From assembly GCA_034190875.2 (NCBI GenBank), contig CM067344.1, forward strand, positions 22,561,606 to 22,625,605: a DNA stretch of 64,000 nucleotides, written 5' to 3'. Every line of letters begins with the position of its first letter. The first letter of the stretch is position 1. Below are positions 38,297-50,842 of this stretch, in pieces. The notes under the pieces are model-generated. The model was not told the DNA's origin. It saw only the letters and a program-made list of their open reading frames with translations, and did not search any database. Made by a program: the position numbers and the translations under genes. Origin of the DNA: Urechis unicinctus. Lineage: Eukaryota; Annelida; Polychaeta; Xenopneusta; Urechidae.

Positions 38297-39110
38297 TTGT
38301 TGTCAGCATGGGGCAGGTGGGTAGTGAAAGTGGATGTGTTGAATAGAGAGGTGCACGGATTTACAGTAAGTTGTGGCTCTTTCATATCATGCTTAGTACA
38401 ACTGCATGCAATAGCTGCGGTTGTAAGCACGGGGTGATTCATATAATGGAATGGGCTCTCTGCTTATCGACAGAAACATTTCTCAACAAGGTGTCGGAAA
38501 GATGACGAGGGGTGATCTAGGTGCGCCCCTGAAGGGAGATTATATCCGGGTCCAGCCAGCACTGACGTACAATCAGGGCTGAATCTGGAGTCATGGACAG
38601 AATGTCGACCCCACACAAAGGTTAACTTCGGTAACGAATCTTAGCTAGGTCGTGGAGATATGTTATGAAGCGTGACTTATCAATGTATATAGTGCATAAT
38701 ATTAGCGGCGTTACATATCTATGTATGTCTGAGCATACGTGAGAGTGGGTACATTGGAGAAGGCGTTTGTCATAAGCCGAGATCGACACCTCGACGAGTG
38801 GATAAATACCAAGACTTGGCACTCCCGTCATAAATATCGAACTAACACAAGGGGAATATCTGTGCAGTGTTTACAACGACAAGCCTTCATGTCCCACTTC
38901 TTATGCCAATAAATACAAGTTTCCATTCATCAGACCTACAGAGCGCTGCTTCTGTAAAGAAACTCCAACATAAATGATCTGTAAATGTTCAGTTTATAAC
39001 TGGACAACAGCGTGTAGGAGACACAGACGGGAAACCACATCGGCTTTCTAACCCAGACAAACTCTCTCACTGAGATTACCATAAATACATTGTCAACTCA
39101 GATTGGCAAA
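36966..39110. other. Gene-free stretch with GAT microsatellites
   Basis: Contains (GAT)n tracts at about 38105-38145 and 38168-38296. No coding signal. Confidence 0.5.
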
Positions 39111-39564
39111 TTAAAGAGTCTGTTCAACCCCATATTTGTAACGAGGTTGCCTAGCAAGCTGCTTGGCAACCGCACCTTGGAAACCAAAAGTTTAAAGTTT
39201 TCAGACCTTCAGTCGCTACGCGGCGCTGCGGTCTCTGAATATAGATCCTTACTTCGACTGTCGTCATTAATGTTGTCGGAAATTATCCTTCCTGCTTGCA
39301 GATCTAATTTTTGCGCAATAATGCCCACAACTTTAATTAGCGAAGATTTGATGAAATCTATATTTTGTAACCTAAGAGGAAGTGTACAATCAATAGAGAG
39401 GAAGTAATGGAGCGCGTAATGATTTACAGCTAACATTCGTGTGGTTCATGGTTTTAGGGAGGCACCGTTATCGATGGAATGACAACTAAATAAACAAGAC
39501 TTGTACAGTACATAATGAATATTTCCAGTTAAATAATAATGTTGAAAATTTAGTAAAATTTGCG
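39111..39564 (+). mobile_element. Dispersed repeat family, copy A
   Basis: About 450 bp homologous to 56572-57001, beginning near TTAAAGAG and ending near TTTGCG, with blocks such as CGCTACGCGGCGCTGCGG and TTTTTGCGCAATRATGCCC shared exactly. It has no ORF of recognised type. Probably a non-autonomous transposable element of unknown class. Confidence 0.8.
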
Positions 39565-42500
39565 GCATAAAATAATAGATGGCATTATTTATGTCTGCGT
39601 TAAACGTTGCTATGTATTAACAAAATGATCCCTGAGTTCCCGATATGGGCCTGAACAGCCTCTTTAATAGATGCAAACCCACGAAATGATGTAGCAACAA
39701 CAGCATGTCGTGACGTCACTCTTCCTGTGACGTCACTCGTCCCTTGTCCCCGTTTCAGACGTGTTTTCCACCAACTCCACCTACCATCTCAAGACGCTTT
39801 ATGTGATCACGGGACAAGGAAACATACTTCCTGCCAGTTAGTTCAAGCTAGCTAATGGCGGTAGCACCTGTCGCTGGGAGACAGAGTGCTGGTGAATGCG
39901 GGACGGTCGTGCCGGGTGACCACGGAGTGGACACAGTGTGAAAAACACCGCACTACAAGGCAACATTATTTGTGGCCATTAGTATGTTCATTAATGAATT
40001 TGGTAATTAGAGTGTTGGTTATATATGACTGATTCTACGGCGATGCAATCTCTGGGTGGTATATACCGGTCAGTGTTTTACGAGCAGACGTTGGCACCGG
40101 ACGGAACGCAGTTGAAACTGCAAAGAGCGAAGCTGACGTCACTGGTATTGGCAGATGGCGTTGTCAGTGGACGGCATTGATCATCACGGTGACGCGGAAC
40201 TATTACTGTACAGCGAGAATCTAACAGCCCACCCGATGTAAGCCGCGCTACACAGCAGTGACGTCACAACGCTGACATCGCAACGACCATCACATGTAAT
40301 ATTGACCATTAAGCAGGCATTTTTTTTCAAAGCGGGCATTATTTGAAAGTCTATATCCCTGTATTTGGTATCAGATGAAACTAATTTGACTGAAATAGAA
40401 AACAGCTATTCAGCTCTCATCCAAAGCTGCATGAAAAACAGCAAACCATTTGGCGAGATATCATTAATTCAAATATTCGTTGCTATTCCGAAGCAGGGGA
40501 GGCAAGGCTTCATCGTCTATGGAATCAAACATGATCCAGGCCAGTCAACATGATTCACTACAGTTCTATATCATATCATTTCCTAGAAGGTTATGATATG
40601 CTCTTGACAACTAGCCAAGTTTATGATGAGAGACCCCTCTGCGATATATTCGAATTCTCGTCAAGCAGTCAAAAGTTTCGCTATCTATGACCTTGAACCC
40701 AATCACCCTCATTTTATCCCAGCCTTTCATCATGTTCAAGAGAATGAACCACTTTGGGGCATCTTCAATTTTTGCTGGAGAGCTTTTCCGTGAGCCGTTG
40801 TGCGTAGGTCCTTATATAATGAGAAAGCGCTTAAAAATGGGAATTCGTTCGTAATATTTTCTTAAATTTACACCACAACAAGAACTGACGTCATCTCGGT
40901 AAGTTTCGCCCTCAGATAATTATTTCTGGTTATAGGTAAAACTTACATATTTCAGGAAACTCACAAAATCTTTTGAATACGCACAATGCCGGCTTCACAA
41001 AAGTGCTGATTAAATTGTATATTTATCCTGAAGAATATAATTCACAAACTTCGCCCCTGAATAATTGTTATTCCAAACTCTCCGGGGCGATGTTTGAGTT
41101 CTTGGAATTCGAAGTTCTGGAGAACGTTCTCCAGTAGCGCCATTGATTACTATATACACAAGCCGCACAACAAAGATACAAACCATAGCGATGAACTATT
41201 GACCTGATTCTGAAGTCAAGTTTGGATAAATCCTTAATCCTCCGCACGATATAAATAGATACTTAGACGCATGGATTGAGTGCTAGTTGGATTGTGATTT
41301 GGGAGGGGTTTGATAGTAAATGTGATAAAAAAATACATCGGGGATTTCCGAATAAAATATTGCAGATAATGACATGGTTGCAATTGAGATTTGGTTCGAG
41401 GGCTTCTTTGCTACAACCAGAGGGTCGAGTTGTGAACGACACCTACCTGGATCCAGGAGACTCTGCGTCGACTCTTTTCATCCAGGTTGCTGCTTTGTGT
41501 CTCAGGTAACAAAGGTCATACGAGTGCGGTCAGTCTGTATCATTGAGGTTAAGTCTGCGGTTCGGATCGATATTCGTTGATAACCAAATTACGTAATTTT
41601 CAAAGATAGCTCCAGTGTTGAGAGGATTTTCTAATGGTGTGACACGCTCGTACGCAATTCACACGCGGACTTCACGGGACATCGCAGGTGTTTTCCTATG
41701 GAGTTCGAAGAACCTCAGGTGCGTTGAAAAGGAGCTTCATATAGTCTGTCAATAACCTATACGCTCGTGGTCACTGTGGCGTAATAATGCGGCTGTAATC
41801 AATGGAAAATTGACAAAAACCGCCCTTTTGATCGGCATATTTCTAAAAAATAATCATCTGCAGATAAGTGGATTGCGTTGATGCAGACAAATAAATCCAA
41901 TAGGACTATCTGAATGGATTCAGCACACGACGCAGAAAATTCGCTTAGCTCCCTCGACTAATGCGTGCGGCTCTTGTGGCGGTAAGTTGAGTGGCTCGGG
42001 CGGTGGGATATCGTTAATGGCTGCTGCACGCGCTATTGGCGATTTATCGACCACCAAGCAGCCTCCCTCCGACCGCATCTATCAATAAACGCTTTATTAA
42101 AGCAGCGTAAGGCCCAGGTTAGCTAATCGCCTCATTGTAATCAACCATACAAACCCGTTACCAAGCCATGACGTGATTCACTGGTATCCATGAAATATAT
42201 CCAGATATGACGAACTAACAGCTCCCCCGCAACCCGCCTCGATTAACAGCATAACGCAAAATCAATTCATCCTTAGCCTGGTAAGTGGTAATACAGTTAC
42301 ACCTAGCAGCGACATAAACGACATTCACGTTAGGATGAAGTATTTAGTATATATTCCCCGATGATTGGTGCAAACCGCGCGCCATGAATGTGGCAGGGGA
42401 ATAGACTATCCATTAAATAGAATAGCTATGCCTTATGTCGAGCAGATTCTGGAACTCGGAAGCTGACAAAGAGAATACGATTTGTGTGTTCAATGGTTGA

Positions 42501-43184
42501 GATCGTTTTCTAGATGGTGGGATCTGACCCGTTAACGCCGGCTCGCGAGTCGATGTACTAAACAAGAATGTACCTGGCCGAGTTGTACTGCTATATCGCT
42601 AGATACCGTGGTATTTTACCACCGATCATCTATCCACTGTTAGAATAATGCCAATGACAGGTACCCATTGAGTTGATTTTGTACTGCATTTCAGTAATTT
42701 GTATTCAGCAATAAAATGTACAATTATTGTACGCGCTAGCGGATATCTGACAATGGGCCGGTAAATAAAGACCTTGAAACATTACCTTGCTGTTAAGTCA
42801 ACTTCACACACCGCTGCGCCCCCACTAGTATCCCTGTCATTATGAAAACCATGAAATGAATGGTAATCATAACGTGCAAGCACTAAACTGTACACTACGC
42901 GGTGCATGATAGTAACAAAATGCATATCGATTTCTGGAGACTGTAGCCAAATTTTGGTACCATTTTGTCATGCAATATGCTAATGACATTAGGCAGGAAA
43001 AATATTCGCTTTCTGAATCGCTTTGGACAATTCTACAAAGCTGCATATTTATATGCAGATAAACACACAGACAGACATAGATACACACAAATTATATTTA
43101 TAAATACATATATGTATTTATATATATGAACATATATATATGTATTTATATATATGAACATTTATAAACATATATGTATACATA
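39565..43184. other. Gene-free stretch
   Basis: No exon supported. The part around 41940-42130 is unusually balanced in composition and rich in ATTA/TAAT and ATCGAT-like words, which could be regulatory, but nothing in the sequence alone proves this. Confidence 0.4.
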
Positions 43185-43412
<228 letters not shown>

Positions 43413-45019
43413 TTTCAGCGCCTGACAACCGCGTGTTAATCGCATGATACATTCATGACGGACGGTAGCGCCCTGGCAACTTCGTCTGGGTAAATTCAGT
43501 TTACTTTGATAAGTGATTGAAGTGAAGCTTTGATAGCAGGCAGATTGCCAATAATGCAGCGATTTTCCTGCTGTTCAATGCAAATAACGCCTGTTAAGTA
43601 ACTCTTGCAAAATCCCACGCTAAAACAACCAGGCTGCAATAGAGGTTAATTCTTTGTCGACCATTTGATAGACGTTATTTTTGACTATGGCTCAAACTGA
43701 CGGGGTGGGGTCGTACGCTGTAATACTATGGAAGCCAGGTATGAGCCCGTCGAGGAAACTCAGCGGGTCAATTTAGAAAACTTTATCTAACTCTATAGCT
43801 GCAAGGCAGTAACAACACATTACCTAGGATAAACTATGGCGCATAGTAGCTAAGGATTCTTTGTAACCGATCCTTGGTATGTGCGAAGTACATTAAGAAC
43901 TAATTATCGAATTCAAAAGGAACAGAAACGTTAAGTGGTAGATGGCCGCCACTTCCAACTGCTTCATTACAGCTGGATTGCTTCTAAAGGCCCAGACTAA
44001 AGACTGACGTATGACTTTAAAACGATTGGTTTGTTTATCGAGATTCAGTGTACATACTTGTCAAAAAAACTGCTTAAAACATTCAAATTTGACAACGGCA
44101 CAGATGCTTCAAGATACATAGGTAAATGGAGAACTAAGATGCAGGCATATATTTGCGATTATGGGTCATTATGGAGAAAGAAACGACACATTACATTATC
44201 ATCTATTGTGAACAAGTCTATTGTGAAGAAAAACTGCGACTGAATTGCACATGATTCACCCACGGATGCGTCATATTACGCGAAATAAACCAGAATTACC
44301 TCAACAAAAGACTTATAATCTTATCAGTCAAGCTCGTTCTTAAGACACTTACCCGCGAAATATTGAGATATGACAAACGTTTGTCAGAGCTGGTGATGGT
44401 CGTGAAGACAGTTATCTCTATTGCTACTAGTTAAACATCCGCTATCGGAACACGAGTCCAACTTACCTCGGTTTCCATGGCGTTGTGCGAGGACGTGAAT
44501 ATATTCATCCGCATTATCTGTCACAGTGTCACTGGACCCCCAGCGACCGCTGCCATTGCTGTATGTTGGATCTTACCATCTCACCGCGTAGTTCGGCTCA
44601 ACTAAGTCTCGAGAAAATGAAATGCAGATCATAAGCTTCGGACTAATACATATAAACTTCTCCCGACAAAGCCAGGACAAGAAGCCGGTGGCGAATTGGT
44701 TGTATCAGATCGCAATCTGGGCTGTCACATTTGGCGCGCCTCCAACGCGGAATCACCTGCGTGGAAATGGTTACAAGTGGGTTAAGAGGAATTTGTGACG
44801 AGTGTAGTTACATAGCTTCCGTCGTTACGAAATCACTTGTAGCCTAGACACATATATTAGCATTCTCATGTAAATGGTTCAAAGCGATAATTGTGATAAT
44901 TAAACTATGTTATGTTTATAGCGCGTTTAAGGAAGGGTAGTAGTATAGAGAGTGGCGGTTCTGACGCACCACCACTCATCCATACTATGCCCCCCATGAC
45001 AGCTTATACAAGATTTTTG
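43413..45019. other. No recognised feature
   Basis: Short ORFs only; no domain, RNA gene or tandem repeat recognised. Confidence 0.45.
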
Positions 45020-45810
45020 CTCACCCTAAGTCGGACCCGACCCCTATACGGGTCCGACTTCTCCATGCTAGTTTGTCGGCTATCCACTTCTTTAAATCAA
45101 ATGGAGAGAGTGACACCTTGTTGACGTGTAGCCCATATAACTTATGGCCATTACTGCGTAGCATGTTCATTACATGACGGAACTGCTTCTTTGAGAATAG
45201 AGACTCCATGTACTGTGCGTGGTGTAGGTGCTTCTTAACCACAACCTTCTTCACATCCTTAGCCCTTTTAATCTCGCCCTTGTCAGACATCAGGATCAAG
45301 TACATCTTAAGACGCAGGCCAACATACTCCTTGATAGGCACATCGGCACACTCATCCTTCATCTTCCATAACACAAGGGATGGGAAGGATCATAATTGCT
45401 GGTATCAAATAGGTCACTATCTGCATACACGGCATCTGTACGGATCTCCAGAAGCTAGGCTAGGGGACCTTGACTATGTTATAATAGAAGTCGTACATCA
45501 GGTGCTTTGAGAGATCAAGTATACACATCCCTACATAGACCGGACGATTTAACACTAGGCGGGTCTTGTGCATATGCAGGGCGGCCAGGTCATCGAATAC
45601 TTTATGTCGAGCATAGGCGGGACTGGCCACAAGCCTGCATATTTTTCCTCTTCTACCGAGAGGCACAATCTTGAAGTCGACTCGCTTTCAAAGATTCTTC
45701 ATGGTCTTACCAAACACAAAGTTGTTCCTCAGCTTGTACAGGTCCTTCTTAAAGTCACTAGTAGCAACCTTACGTAGGTCTGTATTCATGCGAATGTAAG
45801 GCTCCATCTA
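45020..45810 (-). pseudogene. Decayed Polinton/Maverick-type protein-primed DNA polymerase B fragment
   Basis: Minus-strand fragments in order carry features of the C-terminal part of family B polymerases found in Polinton/Maverick elements and related viruses. There is a KxxxN-type motif B segment (LRNNFVFGKTM), a palm segment with NRPVYVGMCILDLSKHLMYDF, a degraded DxD-type catalytic region followed by FDTSNYD, and a KMKDEC-to-PIKEYVGLR tail. The frame is broken by an in-frame stop right after motif B (KNL-stop-KRV) and by frame changes around 45380-45470, so it is a relic. No terminal repeats, integrase, ATPase or capsid genes were seen nearby. Confidence 0.75.
45028..45060. other. Perfect 12-bp hairpin
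   Basis: AAGTCGGACCCG and its exact reverse complement are separated by nine bases. It lies at the 3' edge of the polymerase relic. Confidence 0.8.
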
Positions 45811-46974
45811 GGGGCTCTGATCGAATACAAGCACACAATGTAAGCCTCATTCCCAGAGATAGGTAGAGCTTCAGATTACCAGCTATAATGGGTCCCCCAT
45901 AATTCTCTTAGGAGATATGGTGCAGGTTGGGTACCAGACATTCTCTGGCGCTGAACCTCTGCGGTATTTAACCCCAGGATATCCTAATGAAGTCGCTTAG
46001 GAGATGATTTTGTTCTGGTAGTCTATAGAGAACCATCATCATCCATTTTAGCGTCAGACATTATCTCTGTATACTGCGCTGGGGGGAATAATTATTGTGA
46101 TCGCGATACCACGCATCCAATAATCTGCCGGATATTCCACATCAACTTTGAAGATCGGCGTTATCAGGATGATTTTGTATTTGAAATGGCTTCATATCTT
46201 GTCAGCTGATGCTTGAAGCCCATCTATTGCCACACGAGTGAAAGAAAACGTATCAGGAGCAGAAAATTATGCAGGTAGCACAGACTTCTAAACGTGCTGA
46301 TATTGCGCAAAGCAGTGTACCTGACCATATGTGTATGTTGTATGTGGACGGTACAACAAAATATCGAAAAAGTAATTATCAATAGAAACGCTGTACCCTC
46401 TATCTACCTTGTACCCATCGTTGTCATCACTATACCGAAATATCAAAAGAAAGTTAACCTCGTAGTCAACGTACTGCGTTGATATTATCCTTGAAAAACA
46501 CCCACCGAGTGACAAATTTTATGTCCTATATTTTGCCAACAGAGAGTGCGTGATTGATTTTTCCCAGGTATCCCGGCCACACCTGTGGATCAGGTTAGGA
46601 TCAGTCGTCTCGGCATATCTTCATGGTAACCTCTTCTGTTAATATCCTCCCATTAGGAAACTGACCAGCGGTTATTAGTGGTGATGAAACTGTATTGTAT
46701 TCTTAGATAACATATAAGAAGATGAGGGTCTCGATATAACGAAATAAAGTATACTAGTAATTGTTCCTTAATAACCAGCTAAAAAATGCAATATACCCGG
46801 GACAATGTATAGTAAAGCATTCGGTTAAGTGGGATATATTAAGAATAAATAAATTGTGAAAAGGAAGAATAAATTAAAATTGTTGTACAGTTTCCCAAGG
46901 TTAGCATAGAGATCAACTCGATTCGTGGAGCAGCTTGTCGGTAACAAGTTAACTCTATCACCCAACTGGATGCG
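45811..46974. other. No recognised feature
   Basis: May include further decayed Polinton sequence at its left end, but nothing could be assigned. Confidence 0.4.
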
Positions 46975-47099
46975 TTATGAAAAATGGTATAAATTGGTCA
47001 TAACGCAATACCAAGCCCGCCGCGTAATTTGGAAGCCGGGTGCAGCAGGCCAGATTAATCCCAACCCCGGGGGTGGGGGGGGGGGGGGGTGAGAGATTC

Positions 47100-47860
47100 T
47101 CTCCTTGGAAAAGGGTAGGTGTGAGCCGCCATGGGAAACCAAAACCGGACCATATCTATACCAAGACAAAGTGAGAAAAGGGAACCATTTACATACCAAA
47201 TCCTCTGAAAAAAGACCCATTCATATACAAAATCTTAAAAAGGGTCACCAATACATATACCAAAATTAATGATCCCAAATCATATCTAGACCACCTCGTG
47301 GAGCTACAAGGGATCCATCCTTATACCAAACTAACGATTCAGAATGAAAAATTACGTTTATTAAGCTTTGCAACTGCAACTGCTGATACCGTGATCAGTC
47401 CCAACGATGCTCTGGTTCGTAACGGCAAGGCAGTTAATTAAATAGCGGCCACTAAATAAACAGATGTGTGACTCGGGCATGCAGGCTATCAACGTGCGCC
47501 CCAGGACGTCTGGCCCATGAGGTAGACGATATTGAAGGAAACAGTGGAAGGAGAAAGTACCGACCTGACCTTTCTGTTTGCTTATGATGCCATAAAACTT
47601 GTCTTTGAAACAACGCAACCACGCTGACTGATAGGGCTGGCCACCATTGACCCAGGGGACTTGAGCAAACACCCATAGCTTTCTTCTAGATACCCATCAC
47701 AAAACAAATATCCATTGCTATACTCGCTGTCAAAAATACGGACCTATTGGTATACCAGGTCATTGCCAAAAAACCGACCCATTGCTATACCTGTCTTCAA
47801 GAAATAACGACCCATTTGTATACCAAAATGCCAAAAAACCGACCCAAATTGGCGGAACAT
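47100..47860. repeat. Degenerate repeat with recurring ACCCATTGCTATACC words
   Basis: Variants of a word joining GACCCATT with CATATACCAAA recur at 47140-47330 and again at 47690-47845. They flank a ~350-bp block without the word. It looks like an old internally repetitive element, possibly interrupted by an insertion. Confidence 0.45.
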
Positions 47861-47867
47861 CCCTACT

Positions 47868-48506
47868 TAGGCAAGGCAACTCGCCCCCGGTGTTTTGAGG
47901 ATCTTATGACACCTTAGGGGCGAGGGTCCGTATGGCAGAATCTTGAGCGATATAAGCAAATTTGCTCCTTCTCGCAATGCAGACAAGGGACAGTTTAAAA
48001 ACATAGATTTTCATATCCATAAATGTCTTACCATAAATCTTGCCTAGAGTGCAACAACAGTCATACTCCTTTATCCAGTGAATCGACGAAATCCAACACA
48101 ATTTCAAAATTGTTGTCCAACATGGCTACCGCGCGAATCGAAAACATGAGCAATATCATAGCGTATTAAAGAGTATTAACTCCATTATGTTGCATTGTGG
48201 GAGTCGGCCATGTTGAGTTTTTTAACAAAGTTTCATGATGTGCCGTATTTTAGTGCTCAAACAGAACAATTAGACAAAACTGTATTAATAGAAACAGTCC
48301 TCGTGTCATTTTGTGATATAATCTTGCATTTTGACACAAATGTTTTTTCTTGGAGAGCTTCGGTAAGTTTTTAGCGAGTTCATCTGTCGTTTTGACTTCG
48401 GAAACACCGAAATCTCGCAGGAGGCGCTTTGCCTCTACAGCTCGGATATGAGAGATCAAAAGTAGTAAACAGTGCGGAGCTGTCAAAGGCGGAGTTTCTT
48501 TGCCTA
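47868..48506. mobile_element. Inverted-repeat DNA element (MITE-like), copy B
   Basis: Second copy of the 16704-17317 element, about 25 bp longer through small indels. It begins TAGGCAAGG and ends TTTGCCTA. It is flanked by a perfect 9-bp target duplication, ATCCCTACT, at 47859-47867 and 48507-48515. Two insertions with different duplicated words show that this is a mobile element and not a segmental duplication. Confidence 0.9.
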
Positions 48507-48515
48507 ATCCCTACT

Positions 48516-49385
48516 AACCTGCACATAGTGAGAACCGCCCCTCCCCCACCCCCACACCACCCGGGTCCCAACCCCACACAAATATCAGCATATTGGGTCA
48601 ATTTATGTAGCCAACGGCGTATTTCCAGCCATCAAAATGTCGTACAAATGGAAAATTGCACTTTTTCTTCCGTCATGAATGAATTTCATTGGATAAGCAA
48701 ATTAGCTCAAACGTCTCCTGTTGTTTTATGTTGGGGTTGTCTTCTCTCCCTCTAATGGTATATTCAATGTCAGGTAGCGAGCGCATGGTGTGATCCATCA
48801 ACCAATACGCTCAAGCAGTAACCAGCCGCGTCGATGGATGCTTTCTACTCTTGCCCGTACAATGTTCGGGATTGTGAGGATATAGTTACTCAACTGAAAT
48901 CGATCGGATAGATTTGAGTGCATATCTGTCTTATATTATACTCCACGTCATGATGGTGTTTCACCCATACATCATAACGCAGTCTGTCAGACCAGCGAAC
49001 TTCAACGGACCCGCGCGACAAAAGCAAGTGCTGATAAATCAGCTCGGTTTTTTATGAGATCTATTATCTTACGTTTTAGATGCTATCGGATATCGATTAA
49101 ACAGCGAGCACGCACAATAAGCCGAGTCTTCGTGTACAGCGCTCCTGATTCACGGCCAGGATGAGAGGGGCAATTGCGTAAGTTCACCTCATGAAGCGAG
49201 TTGACACGGCCCATCGACCAGTTAATCTGCTTATTAGCATCGAGTCAATGAGAGGCGCCATTTCATGCTGAAAAATATACGAGCGGGAATGGAGATGAGA
49301 TGGCATTCATCACATGTGGCTGCATTCAGGAGAGTGAATGGTGCATGGGAGGCAATGAAAGGCATCTTATGGGTGACGTCCAACA
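48516..49385. other. Gene-free stretch
   Basis: No exon supported. 49190-49345 is a well-balanced, non-repetitive block that might be regulatory. Confidence 0.4.
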
Positions 49386-50000
49386 GGTTACGTGGGCCAG
49401 TGACTAAGCGTGAGAGTGAGTGAGAGAGTGAGTGAGTGATTGTGTGAGTGGATGAGTGAGCGAATAAGTGAGTAAGTCAGTGAGTGAGTGAGTATATGAG
49501 TGAGTAAATGAGTGAATAAGTGAGTGAATGAGTGAATAAGTGAGTGAGTGTGTGGATGAATGAGCGTGTGAGCGAGTATAAGTGAGGGGATTAGTGAGTG
49601 AGTGAATGAGTGAATGAGTACTTGTGAGTGGGTGTATGAGTGAGTGAGTGAGTGAGTCGACACGTTACGTGGGCCAGTGACTAAGCAAGAGAGTGATTGT
49701 GTGAGTGAGTGAGTGAGTGAGTGAGTGAGTGAGTGAGTGAGTGAGTGAGTGAGCGAATAAGTGAGTGAATGAGTGAGTGAGTAAATGAGTGAGTGAATGA
49801 GCGTGTGAGCGAGTATGAATGAGTGCATTAGTGAGTGAGTGAATGAGTGAAGTAGTGAGTGAATGAGTAAGTGAGTGAGTGAGTGTGAGTGAGTGAGTGA
49901 GTGAGTGAGTGAGTGAGTGAGTGAGTGAGTGAGAGTGAGTGAGTGAGTGAGTGAGTGAGTGAGTGAGTGAGTGAGTGAGTGAGTGAGTGAGTGAGTGAGT
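49386..50000 (+). repeat. Compound (GAGT)n array with internal ~275-bp duplication
   Basis: GAGT/GTGA repeats with many variants. The unique word TTACGTGGGCCAGTGACTAAGC occurs at both 49388 and 49663, each time followed by GAGT repeats, so a segment containing both unique and repeat sequence has itself been duplicated. The long Ser-Leu-Thr-His minus-strand frame is an artefact. Confidence 0.92.
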
Positions 50001-50842
50001 CGGCATGTTGCGTAAGAGAGAGACCGAGAATCCATTCCGCACGTTCAACAGATTCACCCCACCAAAACACATCTGCACCTTACCCACTGTTCATAGCGTT
50101 CGCTTGAAGTGGACAAAAAACAGACATCAGTAGAAAAGAAAACTGCTCTTCGCGACCGCTACAAACATGGCTAAGGGCGCACGCCAACAAGTGGTTGATC
50201 TTTTCATTCGATAATCCGTGTCTGTGTGTGGACAAGTCAACTTACTAGCTGACAAGGGCTTAAGCAGTGAACGGATGCCACTCAGCATAAATACATGCCC
50301 ACTCTGCCACAGTGGCAGACCGGCACTCGACCCAGCCACGCCTACACAACAAACTCATCTACAGCAGTTATTGGAACCAATATTTACCAGTCGAGGGAAA
50401 TGCTATCGATCTGAGACAGCTTTGTAATGGCGTCGTTGAATCTCGCAGTGGACTAGTTCAGTTCTCTGGTGGAAGCCTAAGCAAATAGGCCAGTCTAAAA
50501 CCACTATGTCTACAAAAGGAGACCCTTTCAAATTTGGTACTGCAATTGGAGACGGTGTAAAGAAGTTTACAGTAGCTTTACGTGATCAGAAGACACATTA
50601 TAAAAACACGCCTGCAGGTTTATCACATTTTCGACGAGTCACCAGCTGCTTGCAAGAAGTGTCTATCTCCGGCTCGTTCTATCGCGCTCTATTATTGGTT
50701 GGAAGCGTGTATTATGGCGGGTATTATCCACGACGAGGATGATTCGCGATGACGTCACTCACTTACCACTTTATCGTTGACAACTGAGATAGTAAAATGA
50801 ATCAGTGAGAATCTAGTGGATGAGACCTGCCAAGTAGGTAGA
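50001..50842. other. Region upstream of the LRRC74-like gene
   Basis: Should hold the promoter and 5' UTR. No TATA-like element could be assigned with confidence. The ORF at 50506-50742 has no recognised domain. Confidence 0.4.

Noticed and set aside
39090-39407. 105-codon ORF similar to one at 56624-56923.
   Set aside because: The similarity comes from the dispersed repeat. Frames are not conserved across indels between the copies.
47868-48506. Segmental duplication of 16.7-17.3 kb.
   Set aside because: Different 9-bp duplicated words flank each copy and the ends are inverted repeats, which indicates transposition instead.
49388-50087. Long Ser-Leu-Thr-His repeat proteins on the minus strand (also 18893-19279).
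   Set aside because: Any (GTGA)n array is open in all frames; no start context, splice sites or non-repeat domain support a protein.
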